64,000 nucleotides of DNA from Psychrobacillus sp. NEAU-3TGS (GCF_029955155.1 NZ_JAPNOZ010000006.1:1-64000), one strand, 5' to 3'. Positions 18,479 through 27,873 are shown, counted from the stretch's first letter. Made by a program: numbers and translations. The notes: a model not told the origin generated them from the letters alone.

Positions 18479-20338
18479 ATGCGCCAAGCAATCGGTTTTA
18501 TCATCCTATTACTTTGTTTTCCTTTCATATGGATTTTATATTCTTTTATACATACAGAAATACTAGTAGCTAGTTCATATAAAGATAATCTCGCAAAGTC
18601 TATTCAAATATCGAGTCCATCAATTTCTTCACCTATTGTTCTCCTTGATAAACAGGAGCAAGTTTTTTCAGAGGATTATGTTGAATGGCGAGAACCTCTA
18701 CCACTTGAATCTATCCCTCTATTTGCTCAAGAATTATTTATACAAAGTGAGGATGTAGAGTTTTATAACCACATTGGATTTAATTTTAGTGCGATTTTCC
18801 GTGCCGTTTTTGCAAACGCCATTGCCAATTCAAAAGAACAAGGTGCAAGTACTATCACACAACAACTTGTCCGATTGCGTTATTTGACTACTGAAAAAAC
18901 ATATGAACGAAAAGTAACGGAATTATTATATGCTTATGAAATGGAAAAACAATCCACAAAGGAGGAAATACTAGCCAATTATTTAAATGAGATCTACTTC
19001 GGAAACCAAGTCTATGGAATAGGGGCTGCCGCAACTTATTATTTTAGCCGCCCGTTAAACGAGCTAACAGAAGCCGAGCTCACCTTTATAAGCGCTATTC
19101 CAAATAACCCAATGTTATATGATCCTTTAGTCCATTTCGATGCAACGAAAAAAAGACAAGAGTTACTCATTGATGTATTGGTCAAAAATAACAAGATAAC
19201 TGCTACTGATGGTGATGCTTTAAAAGCAATGCCAATTGTATTGCATATAAAAACGAAAACACAACTATATCCTGCCTATAGCACTTACGTAATGGAAGAA
19301 TTAAAAAATCTAATCGCTTATAAAGAAGGTTTTCTAGAAAAAATAGCTGCTGCTCAAAACGAACACCAAAAACATTTTTTCGATAAAGAGCTTCAATCTC
19401 GAGTCAGCGAAATCAGTACAAAAGGAATCACCATATATACTGCACTCGATCCAGCGAAGCAATTAAAAGACGATAAGTATATCAATAATCTTCTAACTAA
19501 AACTCCCGGCCTCCAAGCGGCATCTGCTGTTATTAATAATGAAACGAGGGAAATTATAAGTCTATATGGAGGAAAAGATTATAAAAAGTACGACTTTCAC
19601 CGAGCATACCAAGCAGTTCGTCAACCAGGTTCAGCATTTAAACCTTTACTTGTATATGCCCCCTTATTTGAAACGACTTCTTTAACACCTCAAAATGTGA
19701 TAAATGCAGGAAGGTTCTGCATAGGTACCTACTGTCCTCAAAATTATGGAGGAGCAATTTATGGGAATGTCACGATTAAAGAAGCGTTTCGTTTTAGCTA
19801 CAACACACCTGCTGTTCGCTTATTGCAAACGACCGGTATCGAAACGGCATTTAATAAACTGGAACCGTTTCTATTCAACCATATAGTAAACGAAGATCAT
19901 TCCTATGCAGCCGCTTTAGGTGGGCTGACAAAAGGAGTCACGCCGTTGGAAATGGCTGATGCATATACAAGCTTTATAAACGGTATGTATAAACCTGCAC
20001 ATGCAATTCGTAAAGTGGTAGACAAAAATGGCGAGATCTTATATGAATGGAATGAGGAAAAACAAGAAGTTTGGTCACCAAAAACCGTACAAACGATGCG
20101 TAATTTGTTACATGATGTAGTCGCTAATGGAACTGGCAAAGGCATTTCAGTTCAATCATCGTATATTGGTGCTAAAACAGGTACAACGAATGATTATGTG
20201 GATTATTGGATAGCAGGATTATCGGATACGTATACGTCTACTGTTTGGATTGGCTATGATTTGCCTAAAAATATGAAACCAATCGAATCGAAAAAATTTC
20301 ACCATTCCATCTTCAATCAAATAATGAAAAAGAACTAA
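18479..20338 (+). CDS. pbpD: Class A penicillin-binding protein (PBP4)
   Basis: 619 residues: an N-terminal membrane anchor (2-24), then a GT51 glycosyltransferase with SEDVEFYNHIGF (near 98-109), GASTITQQLVRLR and RKVTELLYAYEMEK. The transpeptidase domain has SAFK (after RQPG, near 385), SYNTP and KTGTTND. All catalytic motifs of a bifunctional peptidoglycan synthase are intact. Length and gene neighbourhood (yuxJ before, yufK after) match B. subtilis PbpD (PBP4, 624 residues). It acts at the outer face of the membrane in wall synthesis. Confidence 0.93.
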   Translation: MRQAIGFIILLLCFPFIWILYSFIHTEILVASSYKDNLAKSIQISSPSISSPIVLLDKQEQVFSEDYVEWREPLPLESIPLFAQELFIQSEDVEFYNHIGFNFSAIFRAVFANAIANSKEQGASTITQQLVRLRYLTTEKTYERKVTELLYAYEMEKQSTKEEILANYLNEIYFGNQVYGIGAAATYYFSRPLNELTEAELTFISAIPNNPMLYDPLVHFDATKKRQELLIDVLVKNNKITATDGDALKAMPIVLHIKTKTQLYPAYSTYVMEELKNLIAYKEGFLEKIAAAQNEHQKHFFDKELQSRVSEISTKGITIYTALDPAKQLKDDKYINNLLTKTPGLQAASAVINNETREIISLYGGKDYKKYDFHRAYQAVRQPGSAFKPLLVYAPLFETTSLTPQNVINAGRFCIGTYCPQNYGGAIYGNVTIKEAFRFSYNTPAVRLLQTTGIETAFNKLEPFLFNHIVNEDHSYAAALGGLTKGVTPLEMADAYTSFINGMYKPAHAIRKVVDKNGEILYEWNEEKQEVWSPKTVQTMRNLLHDVVANGTGKGISVQSSYIGAKTGTTNDYVDYWIAGLSDTYTSTVWIGYDLPKNMKPIESKKFHHSIFNQIMKKN

Positions 20339-20406
20339 AGTGTAAGGTACTTGAAGCTGGATGAAGAATTCCAGTATAAAGTTATCCATGAGCTTTATAC
20401 TTTTCA

Positions 20407-20451
20407 AAAAGACAAAAGAAGCTACTTAACCATAGCTTCTTTTGTCTTTTA
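20407..20451. terminator. Bidirectional terminator between pbpD and yufK
   Basis: Stem AGACAAAAGAAGCTA/TAGCTTCTTTTGTCT with an 8-base loop and flanking A/T runs. The genes converge here. Confidence 0.85.
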
Positions 20452-21009
20452 CAATAAAGGTAAGCTTGCTATAACTCCATTGTATAGCTTGATGATTGCA
20501 TAAATTACTAACGCTAGAAATAGACTCCAAATAATAATCTCGAACATGATTAACCCTACTGTCCCCAATAAACTCATCGAATTACTCAATTTAAAAACGA
20601 CATATATAAAATAGATCAATGCAGTTGCAAGAAAAATGAGCAGCAATAATTGAAGGGACTGTAAACCAACAGCAGAAATTACTGCTCCTACAAAAAAGAT
20701 CACGTAACCGCCACGAGCTTGTGAAATAGTCTTCCCTTCAAAATCCTTTGAAAAAAATAACATCCCAATCTCATGTATTGTTTCCGCAATCAGTTTTAAA
20801 GCAGAAAACAGCATAAAATAAACTAGTGTTAAAATAATGAGTAAAAATAGTTTCAGCTCTAAATCAGATAAGAATTCTCGCATACCACTATATACACCTA
20901 TAACTTTAAACAATGCTATCGCTTTATTCATCGTAAAAACAGAGAAAGTTAAACTAAATAATAAAATCGTTATTAACGGTAAAAATCCAAACACATATGG
21001 GTTTTTCAT
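20449..21009 (-). CDS. yufK: YufK-like (DUF5366) membrane protein
   Basis: 186 residues, strongly hydrophobic with about five membrane segments (for example LKLFLLIILTLVYFMLF and SLQLLLLIFLATALIYFIY). Length and position next to pbpD match B. subtilis YufK. Function is unknown; no catalytic motif was seen. Identity rests mainly on synteny. Confidence 0.7.
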   Translation of the reverse strand: MKNPYVFGFLPLITILLFSLTFSVFTMNKAIALFKVIGVYSGMREFLSDLELKLFLLIILTLVYFMLFSALKLIAETIHEIGMLFFSKDFEGKTISQARGGYVIFFVGAVISAVGLQSLQLLLLIFLATALIYFIYVVFKLSNSMSLLGTVGLIMFEIIIWSLFLALVIYAIIKLYNGVIASLPLL

Positions 21010-21135
21010 AACTATCCTCTTATTCTATAAAGTATTCAGTATTATCATAACGAAGGGAAGATGTATTCCGCAAGTGGCTGTCAATTTTTTCGTCAAAATA
21101 AAGAATTTACTTGCTCATATGATTTGCAAAAGTAT

Positions 21136-21181
21136 AAAAAGCTTTTGCAACCGTAAAATTCACGTGTTGCAAAAGCTTTTT
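21136..21181. terminator. Terminator after the Gly/Tyr/Pro-rich protein
   Basis: Stem AAAAAGCTTTTGCAAC/GTTGCAAAAGCTTTTT with a 14-base loop, ending 9 bases from the gene stop. Confidence 0.85.
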
Positions 21182-21189
21182 GTTTATTA

Positions 21190-21420
21190 TTAATAACCAC
21201 CGTAATAAGGATAATACGGATAATATGGATAATATGGATATGGTTGGTATGGTGGATAAGGTGGATAATATGGATATCTGTTGTTGTAACCATATCCTCC
21301 AAATGAAGAACCTAAAAGACCCCCAACTAAACCTCCTATAAATGGACCACCAATTCCACCAAATCCAAAGCCAGGACCTCTAAAGCCTCCACCAAAGCCA
21401 CCTCTATTATATCGTACCAT
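21190..21420 (-). CDS. Small Gly/Tyr/Pro-rich low-complexity protein
   Basis: 76 residues: a basic start (MVRYNRGG), a glycine-rich middle (FGGGFRGPGFGFGGIGGPF and GGLVGGLLGSSFGG) and a tail of YPYYP repeats. The DNA of the tail is a 9-base microsatellite. AAAGGAGGAA precedes the ATG and a strong terminator follows, so it is expressed as a separate unit. Composition is like small spore-coat or surface proteins of Bacilli, but no family is recognised and the function is unknown. Confidence 0.7.
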   Translation of the reverse strand: MVRYNRGGFGGGFRGPGFGFGGIGGPFIGGLVGGLLGSSFGGYGYNNRYPYYPPYPPYQPYPYYPYYPYYPYYGGY

Positions 21421-21479
21421 GCTGTTCCTCCTTTCCCAACAGTGTATGCGGTTAAGGAGTAATAGGCTGTGCGTTTTCC

Positions 21480-22982
21480 CTATTCTTCTTCAGCCATTCG
21501 TTCAATTAATGTTGCAAGAGTCCGTACCATAACACCAGTACCGCCTTTTGGTCCGAAATCATATGCGGCTTTCGTATCGGAAGTTCCTGCAATATCTAAA
21601 TGAATCCATGGCGTCTCTTCTACAAACTCTCCAACAAATCCACCGCCAAAAATCATATGACCATCGCTACCTGGTGAATTGTTTAAATCTGCTACATCAC
21701 TTTTACGGATACGTTTTTTATCGCTTTCCGTTAAAGGTAATCTCCAAGTAAACTCTCCTGTTTCAAGAGAAGCTTCCATGAAAGTTTCGAAAAATTTTTC
21801 ATTATTTGTAAGTGCTCCGGTTTTATCATAACCAAGTGCTGTAATAACTCCACCAGTTAGTGTGGCAACGTCTACAATGTAGTTCGCACCTTGCTGTTTA
21901 GCATACGTTACTGCATCAGCAAGCACTAAGCGCCCTTCTGCATCCGTATTTAAAATCTCAATCGTTTTCCCACTCATTGAAGTAATCACATCATCCGGTT
22001 TAAAAGCATTGCCAGAGATCATATTATCAGTCGATGCAATTACTGCAATTACGTTTTTGTTAGGACGGAGCTCACCAATGATTTGCATCGCACCTAGCAC
22101 TGCAGCTGCTCCTCCCATATCGCCTTTCATCCCGACAATACCTGTTTTTGTTTTGATTGAGTAACCACCAGTATCAAATGTAATTCCTTTACCAACAAGT
22201 GCCACAACATCTTCCCATTTTTCAGTAGCTTGGTACTTTAAAACGATTAACCTTGGTTCTTCTACGGATCCTTGGTTAACGGCGAGTAAAGCACCCATCC
22301 CAAGCTCTTCTATTTCTTTCTTACCTAAAATTTCTGTTTCGAAATTATATGTACTGCCTAGTTCTCGTGCATACTCTCCCAATTGTGTAGAAGTCAGGAC
22401 ATTACCTGGAGTATTTACTAAAATTCTAGCTTCATTTACTGCATCCGCATAAACTGTCCCTACTTCAAAGTAAGAAACTATTTCATCACTATCCTCATCG
22501 GTTAAAAGCTCAATTGCTGGTAAATAATAATCCGGAACATTGGAAGATGTTTTATATCCTTCATATACAAATGAACCCATTGTAAGCCCTTCCGCAGCTA
22601 AATAAGCGATATCTCCGTCCAAAATAGACTCTGTGCTAAATGATGGAATCCAAATTGCTAATGACTCAGGTTTGCTGGCTAATAATTCTTTTCCAACAAG
22701 ACCAAAAACTTCGCGAATATTTTCTTGAGTTAATTGTTTACGTTCGCCAATTCCTACAAAAAGAATTCTTTTTAAAGTTTCTTTATTCGCTACAGGTACT
22801 TTTACAATTTTTTTAAGTTCTGATGAAATGTCTCCACTCTTTACCCATTCTGTAATATGTTCGCCATAACTACTTAGGAACGCTTCCCATTTACTTGTGT
22901 TTTCCGCATGTTTTGAAACAGCCACCACTAGTGTTTCAGATTGAATTTCATCGAATAATACTTCATTTGTACTAATAATCAT
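21480..22982 (-). CDS. pepA: Leucyl aminopeptidase, M17 family
   Basis: 500 residues. The C-terminal catalytic half has the metal/active-site motifs LVGKGITFDTGGYSIK, MKGDMGGAAAV and the family signature NTDAEGRLVLADA, followed by ADLNNSPG. It is a cytosolic di-zinc hexameric enzyme removing N-terminal residues from peptides (YuiE in B. subtilis, same position). GGGGGAA lies before the ATG. It has its own promoter region, divergent from yuiD. Confidence 0.94.
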   Translation of the reverse strand: MIISTNEVLFDEIQSETLVVAVSKHAENTSKWEAFLSSYGEHITEWVKSGDISSELKKIVKVPVANKETLKRILFVGIGERKQLTQENIREVFGLVGKELLASKPESLAIWIPSFSTESILDGDIAYLAAEGLTMGSFVYEGYKTSSNVPDYYLPAIELLTDEDSDEIVSYFEVGTVYADAVNEARILVNTPGNVLTSTQLGEYARELGSTYNFETEILGKKEIEELGMGALLAVNQGSVEEPRLIVLKYQATEKWEDVVALVGKGITFDTGGYSIKTKTGIVGMKGDMGGAAAVLGAMQIIGELRPNKNVIAVIASTDNMISGNAFKPDDVITSMSGKTIEILNTDAEGRLVLADAVTYAKQQGANYIVDVATLTGGVITALGYDKTGALTNNEKFFETFMEASLETGEFTWRLPLTESDKKRIRKSDVADLNNSPGSDGHMIFGGGFVGEFVEETPWIHLDIAGTSDTKAAYDFGPKGGTGVMVRTLATLIERMAEEE

Positions 22983-23101
22983 TATTTTTCCCCCTACATA
23001 TTCGGATTCATTCTTATTATATAGGAAGAAGATTCATTTTTCGAATTGTATGAATGTGTTATACTATACTTACTTAAGTTAACTGAAAGGCGGTGTCTAC
23101 T

Positions 23102-23578
23102 TTGGCAATCCTCCAAAACACACCATTAATGGCTGCACTTTTTTCTATTTTCTTTGCTCAATTTGTAAAAATTCCTATTCATTTTCTCGTAACAAGAAAA
23201 TTAGATTGGAAATTATTCACTTCTACTGGTGGAATGCCTAGTTCTCACTCTGCTGCTGTAACCTCGCTTTGTACCGCAATTGCGTATGAAACAGGAATTG
23301 ATTCGAACCTCTTTGCAGTTGCAACTGTATTTGCTGTTATTGTCATGTTTGACGCGACTGGTGTTCGTTTTCAAGCAGGCAAACAAGCAGTAGTCATCAA
23401 CCAAATGCGCGTAGACTTTCAAAATTTTGTTACCCAAACAAAAGAATGGTCTCATATGAAAAGCGAAGAGAAAATTGAAGAGTTAAAAACCTTACTCGGC
23501 CACAAACCGATCGAAGTATTCATGGGTGCTCTAACAGGTATCGCGATTTCTATCATTATTTATACGGCAATAGTATGA
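23102..23578 (+). CDS. yuiD: YuiD-like divergent PAP2 (DUF212) membrane protein
   Basis: About 158 residues with three to four membrane segments and the motifs STGGMPSSHSAAVTSL (near 40) and FDATGVRFQAGKQA, which carry the acid-phosphatase-like Ser-His residues of DUF212. The start TTG at 23102 is preferred: AAAGGCGG lies 8 bases before it, whereas the upstream GTG overlaps that site. The sequence matches B. subtilis YuiD in length. Substrate is unknown. Confidence 0.88.
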   Translation: MAILQNTPLMAALFSIFFAQFVKIPIHFLVTRKLDWKLFTSTGGMPSSHSAAVTSLCTAIAYETGIDSNLFAVATVFAVIVMFDATGVRFQAGKQAVVINQMRVDFQNFVTQTKEWSHMKSEEKIEELKTLLGHKPIEVFMGALTGIAISIIIYTAIV

Positions 23579-23580
23579 GA

Positions 23581-23611
23581 AAAAGGATGACTCTAAGTGA
23601 GTCATCCTTTT
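23581..23611. terminator. Bidirectional terminator between yuiD and yuiB
   Basis: Stem AAAAGGATGACTC/GAGTCATCCTTTT with a 5-base loop; convergent genes share it. Confidence 0.88.
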
Positions 23612-23936
23612 AGAACATTTGATATCCATTTTTTCTTAAGTATTTAATAACAAACCCAGCTGCAATTGCCCCTACAAGTCCACTAGACAAAATAATAATA
23701 TCTGCTGCATGCAATGACATTAACTTTTCCCCAAGTGCTGAGAAAGCAATTCCTGGCTTTGTGAAATAATCAAAAAAAGCAACTTCATCAATTATAAATA
23801 TGACAACGATTGGATAAACAATTGCCATAAACCATGTCATTCTAAGTAGCATATTAAGTAAAAAAGCGATTCCAAAAAACATGACAAAAAATATGAGCAC
23901 CGAAATGATCATTTGCACAAGCATAAAATCTCCCAT
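23610..23936 (-). CDS. yuiB: YuiB-like membrane protein
   Basis: 108 residues with three hydrophobic segments (IISVLIFFVMFFGIAFLLNM, WFMAIVYPIVVIFIID and a C-terminal helix) ending KNGYQMF, as in B. subtilis YuiB. GGAGGTAAT lies 8 bases before the ATG. Function is unknown. It sits between yuiD and yuiA, as in B. subtilis. Confidence 0.82.
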   Translation of the reverse strand: MGDFMLVQMIISVLIFFVMFFGIAFLLNMLLRMTWFMAIVYPIVVIFIIDEVAFFDYFTKPGIAFSALGEKLMSLHAADIIILSSGLVGAIAAGFVIKYLRKNGYQMF

Positions 23937-24031
23937 AATCTATTACCTCCGTAGCATCTTTTACTAGTTTACCTTAACGGAGGAGAGTATTCAATGTACT
24001 TGTGTATTTTCACCTATTTGTCATAAAGGAA

Positions 24032-24157
24032 TTATTTTTTCCCTGAACCATTGCAACAATTACAAGTTTCGGAACCGCCTAAGCGTAATTGAAAATAGCC
24101 TTCCCCTTTGCAATATGGACAGTTTCTAGTAACCACTTCTTGTTTTACCTTTTCCAT
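24032..24157 (-). CDS. yuiA: YuiA-like DnaJ-type zinc-finger microprotein
   Basis: 41 residues holding two CxxC motifs, CPYCKGEGYF and CNCCNGSGKK. This is the CxxCxGxG pattern of a DnaJ/tryptophan-RNA-binding-attenuation-inhibitor type zinc knuckle. A longer in-frame ORF reaches 24250, but AAAGGGG upstream of ATG 24157 and the family length favour the short form. It is the YuiA homologue by position; function is unknown. Confidence 0.8.
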   Translation of the reverse strand: MEKVKQEVVTRNCPYCKGEGYFQLRLGGSETCNCCNGSGKK

Positions 24158-24618
24158 TCCAACAGCCCCTTTAATGATTATTTTAATATTCTGATAATAT
24201 ATCATATATAGAGTTATTTGTAAATAAAAAAGTGAAATACATTGGCTCACAATTAAATTTCTTCAGTTAGCTTTGGATTTAATAATCGCTCTACCATAAA
24301 TCGTGACTTGTGTTTAGAGTGTCCCCTAGACACTTTATACGATAATCCTGTGGCGGAATCTATCTTTAGCATCGGTAAAGAAATTCAAGTAAAAGTTAAA
24401 CCTTGAAAGAAGCGCTATAAAGCCATAATCTCCTCCTTAACCTTATGCTTTTATATTTTGTTTAATTACCTTTTAAGATACATATGTGACTAATCAAAAA
24501 AACTGTCGGGGGTAGTAGTATTAGCATCCCCCGACAGTTAAAACCACGATATATGTTTTTCCAAACGTTCAAGTCCATAGCAAAATAAGTTGATTGAACA
24601 TTTGCTGTTAACTCAAAA
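24158..24618. other. Spacer with a strong hairpin and a short ORF remnant
   Basis: 461 bases without an established gene. A 39-codon open frame on the minus strand (24253-24372) begins MLKIDSATGL and ends LLNPKLTEEI, with no ribosome-binding site; it reads like a fragment of a longer protein. A strong hairpin (AACTGTCGGGGG/CCCCCGACAGTT, 24501-24539) ends transcription of the NUDIX gene or insulates it. Confidence 0.45.
24497..24541. terminator. Strong hairpin downstream of the NUDIX gene
   Basis: 12-bp stem AACTGTCGGGGG/CCCCCGACAGTT with A run on one side, T-poor on the other; best read on the minus strand. Confidence 0.75.
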
Positions 24619-25113
24619 TTACTTAATGAATAATTTATAACTCGTATAACCAAATACATCTCCCGGGTTTATACCATCAAGTGTGCTAAAGCCATCTTCA
24701 AATTTCTTTTCTGCTAATTCACGGATCATAACAGAAGCATTTTCATCATGCAATAATTTAGAAGGATGAATCCATTTTACTTCATAAAGCTCCGATAGTT
24801 GTGCTTTCAGAATGGGATCTCTTTCAATGGGGCGCAATAGAAAAATAGCCATATTATCGCTAATCTTATTTTGGATAACACCACTTCTAAAACCAATCAT
24901 ATGTTGAAGTAGACATTCTACCCCAGTTTCTTCCTTAACTTCTCTTAAGGCTGCTTCATCTACCGTTTCGTCATTATTGACAAAACCAGCTGGAAGCGAC
25001 CATCTCCCATCAAGTCCGCCATATCTTTTTTTCACTACAAGCCATTCACCGATCTCGTTGATAACTAAGCCGGCTACCCCTAGCCAGACATTTCCCCGAT
25101 CTTTTTTAGTCAT
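24619..25113 (-). CDS. NUDIX hydrolase
   Basis: 164 residues with a complete NUDIX box: GFVNNDETVDEAALREVKEE, then TGVE (near residues 43-66), which provides the Glu ligands for Mg2+. The family hydrolyses nucleoside diphosphates linked to other groups. The sequence does not show which substrate is used; it resembles the ADP-ribose/8-oxo-dGTP pyrophosphatase subgroup. AAAGGGG precedes the ATG at 25113. It lies downstream of the NADH dehydrogenase gene but behind a terminator. Confidence 0.85.
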   Translation of the reverse strand: MTKKDRGNVWLGVAGLVINEIGEWLVVKKRYGGLDGRWSLPAGFVNNDETVDEAALREVKEETGVECLLQHMIGFRSGVIQNKISDNMAIFLLRPIERDPILKAQLSELYEVKWIHPSKLLHDENASVMIRELAEKKFEDGFSTLDGINPGDVFGYTSYKLFIK

Positions 25114-25138
25114 ATATAAACAACATCCCCTTTAAAAA

Positions 25139-25165
25139 AGCTCCCACCTTTAAATTAGGGGGAGC
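25139..25165 (-). terminator. Terminator of yumB
   Basis: Stem AGCTCCC/GGGAGCT (extended by G) just after the yumB stop; A run becomes the U tract on the minus strand. Confidence 0.75.
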
Positions 25166-25181
25166 TGCAAATTTTTATTTA

Positions 25182-26393
25182 TTATAAACTAAATTTACCT
25201 TTTTTAATTACAAGTGGAACTCCACCGATCATGTAAAGTGCACGGTTATCAATTACTTTTTTCATGATGGAAGCTTTTGTTCCAGTAAGTTTTCTACCCA
25301 TTACGTCACCGATTGCATCATGCTCTCCAAGTGAACATACTGTTCCTTTTAGTGCAGGTACAAACTCTTCTGTATCATTGCCTTTCATTAGAGCAACAAT
25401 ATTTTTCGCAACTGTAACAGCTTGTTGCATAGCAATTTGTGCAGTAGGTGGATATGGACGATTAATCTCTTCATTAATCATAAGTGCACAGTCTCCAACG
25501 ATGAAAACGTCTGGGAAACCAGGAGCACGCATATCTTTGTCTACTTTAACACGAGCACGCATATTTTCAATGCCTGAAGATTCGATTAAGCGATTTCCGC
25601 GAACCCCAGCAGCCCATACAACAGTACCAGCTGTGATGAATTCAAACTCGTCTTCGCCTTTTTTGATCTTAACGCCTTCTGGAGTTGCTTCTACTACTGG
25701 TGTTCCAATAGAGAATTCAATTCCTTTTGACTCTAATCGTCTTACAGCATATTCCACTAGTTCTGGGTCAAAACCAGGAAGTACCATTGGAGCTGCCTCT
25801 ACACATACTACACGTACTTTTTCTTTCGGTACGTCGTATTCTTTGCAAAGTTCAGGTATACGGTTTCCTAATTCACCTAAAAACTCGATACCAGAAAATC
25901 CTGCTCCACCTACAACGATTGTTAAACGAGTATCGTCTTGCACATCATCTGTTGACCAGTTAGCAAATTGATATTCAATATGATCACGAATTTGACGTGC
26001 TGCATTTACATTCGCAATCGAAAGCGCATACTTATCTAAGCCAGGAATTCCAAAAGTTTCCCCTTCAAAACCTAAACCAATTACTAGGTAGTCATATGTA
26101 TACTCACCAGCACTAGTTGCGACTTTTTTTGTATTAACATCGATTGCATCAACTGTTGCTTTAACAAAAGTTACTTTGCTTTGGTTAATAACACTCTTTA
26201 CATCATAACGAACTTGATCTGGACGTAAAGTACCTGCTGAAGCCTCATGTAACCATGTAGACTCATAGTGATAATCATTTTTATTCACTAGAATAATGTC
26301 TGCTTCATCTGTTCCTACTAATTTTTGAAGGTTGACTACAGTGGATAATCCACCATAACCTGCACCTAATACTAGAATTGTTGGTCTTTTCAA
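25182..26393 (-). CDS. yumB: Type II NADH dehydrogenase (NDH-2)
   Basis: About 403-residue FAD enzyme oxidising NADH and reducing menaquinone at the inner membrane face without proton pumping. It has the FAD GAGYGG motif (near 10), the second dinucleotide fold VVGGAGFSG (near 160) and FIVGDCA (near 300) binding FAD. It is close to B. subtilis YumB. TTG at 26393 ([14 protein letters not shown]) is preferred as start, because AAAGGTGG is 11 bases upstream and the GTG at 26408 overlaps that site. A Rex-like inverted repeat lies upstream. Confidence 0.9.
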   Translation of the reverse strand: MKRPTILVLGAGYGGLSTVVNLQKLVGTDEADIILVNKNDYHYESTWLHEASAGTLRPDQVRYDVKSVINQSKVTFVKATVDAIDVNTKKVATSAGEYTYDYLVIGLGFEGETFGIPGLDKYALSIANVNAARQIRDHIEYQFANWSTDDVQDDTRLTIVVGGAGFSGIEFLGELGNRIPELCKEYDVPKEKVRVVCVEAAPMVLPGFDPELVEYAVRRLESKGIEFSIGTPVVEATPEGVKIKKGEDEFEFITAGTVVWAAGVRGNRLIESSGIENMRARVKVDKDMRAPGFPDVFIVGDCALMINEEINRPYPPTAQIAMQQAVTVAKNIVALMKGNDTEEFVPALKGTVCSLGEHDAIGDVMGRKLTGTKASIMKKVIDNRALYMIGGVPLVIKKGKFSL

Positions 26394-26468
26394 GAAAATC
26401 ACAACCACCTTTTATATATTTTAGAAGACCTTTATGACACAAATTATTCGTCATCTTAACGTTTTCTT

Positions 26469-26486
26469 TTGTCTAATTTGCGACAA
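26469..26486. promoter_or_regulatory. Candidate redox-regulator (Rex-like) operator upstream of yumB
   Basis: TTGT-N10-ACAA inside the longer inverted repeat TTTTGTC-N8-GACAAAA, about 75 bases before the yumB start. Rex operators in Firmicutes are TTGTGAA-N4-TTCACAA, so only the outer half-sites fit. A second inverted repeat (ATGAC/GTCAT) lies closer to the gene. Confidence 0.35.
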
Positions 26487-26580
26487 AAACCTCTTATCTC
26501 TTATATTATCCCTTTTATCACGCTATTTCAATACATTGTTAAAGGATTGTTTAGTTTAGAATTTACAGACAACAAATATT

Positions 26581-26616
26581 GAGAGAGCATTTCCTATTAG
26601 TAGGAAATGCTCTCTC
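26581..26616 (-). terminator. Hairpin after yutM
   Basis: 16-bp stem GAGAGAGCATTTCCTA/TAGGAAATGCTCTCTC with a 4-base loop; weak T tract. Confidence 0.75.
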
Positions 26617-26623
26617 CAACTTT

Positions 26624-26986
26624 TTAACAGTTCTCAGGAGTCCCGGCTTTTTGAGCCGTTCTAAATGAAGTTCCGCATCCACAGGAAGCGATAGCGTTAG
26701 GATTCTCTATCGTAAAGCCTCCACCCATTAAGGATTCTTTGTAATCGATCGTCGTACCATTTAGAATTGGAGCATCCTCTTTCGACACTACAATATCAAT
26801 CCCATGCTGTAAAAGCTCTATATCATCTTCCTTTTTTTCATGTTCAAAACCCATTCCATAAGAAAGACCGCTACATCCACCACCATTTACTGAAACGCGA
26901 AGCATAGCTCCTTCTTCGCCATTATGCGTCATCATTTCTTTTACGCGGTAAGCTGCCGCTTCAGATATAATTACTACTTCTGTCAT
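26624..26986 (-). CDS. yutM: A-type iron-sulfur carrier (HesB/IscA/ErpA-like)
   Basis: 120 residues of the Fe-S biogenesis family. The three conserved cysteines are in NGGGCSGLSYGMGF and the C-terminal SCGCGTSF. Such proteins deliver Fe-S clusters to apoproteins downstream of the Suf scaffold encoded at 42-48 kb. ATG at 26986 (MTEVVIIS) is preferred because the upstream ATG at 26998 abuts the ribosome-binding site. It corresponds to B. subtilis YutM (ErpA). Confidence 0.9.
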   Translation of the reverse strand: MTEVVIISEAAAYRVKEMMTHNGEEGAMLRVSVNGGGCSGLSYGMGFEHEKKEDDIELLQHGIDIVVSKEDAPILNGTTIDYKESLMGGGFTIENPNAIASCGCGTSFRTAQKAGTPENC

Positions 26987-27154
26987 CTGAATCACCATTC
27001 CTTCCTTTTGTATATAATAGCAGTGTTTTTACTATCTAGACAAGGAAAACTACTTGAATCAATTACATCCAACAAGAAATTAATTATTTCGCTTTCAATA
27101 GAATTATAGAGTATAATAGAACTAGGAACAAACTGGCTGAAAAGAGGGTTTTTT

Positions 27155-27850
27155 ATGGAAATTTCTCCTTATTATCAAAAAAGCATCGAATGCTTACACT
27201 GTAAAAAACAATTTATAACGACTAAAGTCCGGTCTAAATTTGTCAAAGTAGAATCTTATGCTTCTGACTTCCAACCAATATACCAAAACAAAGAGGTAAA
27301 CCCTTTACTCTATAATATATTCGTTTGTGAACATTGCGGAGCTTCATTTACAGAGGAGTTTTCAAAATACTTTGCTCCTGGTATTAAGGACGAAATTCAA
27401 GAAAAGATTGCAAACAAATGGGTTCCACGTTCATATGGAAATGAAAGAAGTATAGAATTAGGTATTAACACCTACAAACTAGGAATTATTTTTGGAACAA
27501 TAAAAAAAGAGAAATTTATCAATATCGCGGGATTGGCTCTACGAACCGCTTGGCTATACCGTCTGCAGCAAAAACAGACGGATGAACTGCGCTTCATCGA
27601 AATAGCAAGGGATCGCTATGTAGATTCCTATTCGTTTGGAGATTATAGTGGAACGCAAATGTCTGAAACGAAAGTTCTCTATTTGATAGCAGAGTTATCC
27701 CGAAGAATTGGAGACGTGGAATACGCTACACGTTACTTTTCGAAAGTAATTGAAAAACAAAGTACCTCTTTTGAGCCTAAAATTGTAGAAATGGCAAAAG
27801 AACGTTGGCAAGAAATACGAGAACAAAAAGAAAAAGAAGCCTATGTTTAA
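27155..27850 (+). CDS. DUF2225 family protein
   Basis: 231 residues. An N-terminal part has two zinc-binding pairs (ECLHCKKQF near 12 and VCEHCGASF near 62). A helical, TPR-like C-terminal part follows (about 110-225; AELSRRIGDVEYATRYFSK, AKERWQEIREQKEK). This is the DUF2225 arrangement found in many Bacillales; function is unknown. GAGGG lies before the ATG. It stands alone, ending in a terminator that overlaps its stop. Confidence 0.82.
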   Translation: MEISPYYQKSIECLHCKKQFITTKVRSKFVKVESYASDFQPIYQNKEVNPLLYNIFVCEHCGASFTEEFSKYFAPGIKDEIQEKIANKWVPRSYGNERSIELGINTYKLGIIFGTIKKEKFINIAGLALRTAWLYRLQQKQTDELRFIEIARDRYVDSYSFGDYSGTQMSETKVLYLIAELSRRIGDVEYATRYFSKVIEKQSTSFEPKIVEMAKERWQEIREQKEKEAYV

Positions 27851-27863
27851 TGGCTTCTTTTTT
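27831..27863 (+). terminator. Terminator of the DUF2225 gene
   Basis: Stem AAAGAAGCC/GGCTTCTTT followed by T. The stop codon is in the loop. Confidence 0.8.
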
Positions 27864-27873
27864 ATTTATTTAA

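Noticed and set aside
25264-25971. 235-codon ORF opposite yumB
   Set aside because: Shadow of a well-supported NDH-2 gene; Ser/Thr/Pro-rich composition typical of antisense frames.
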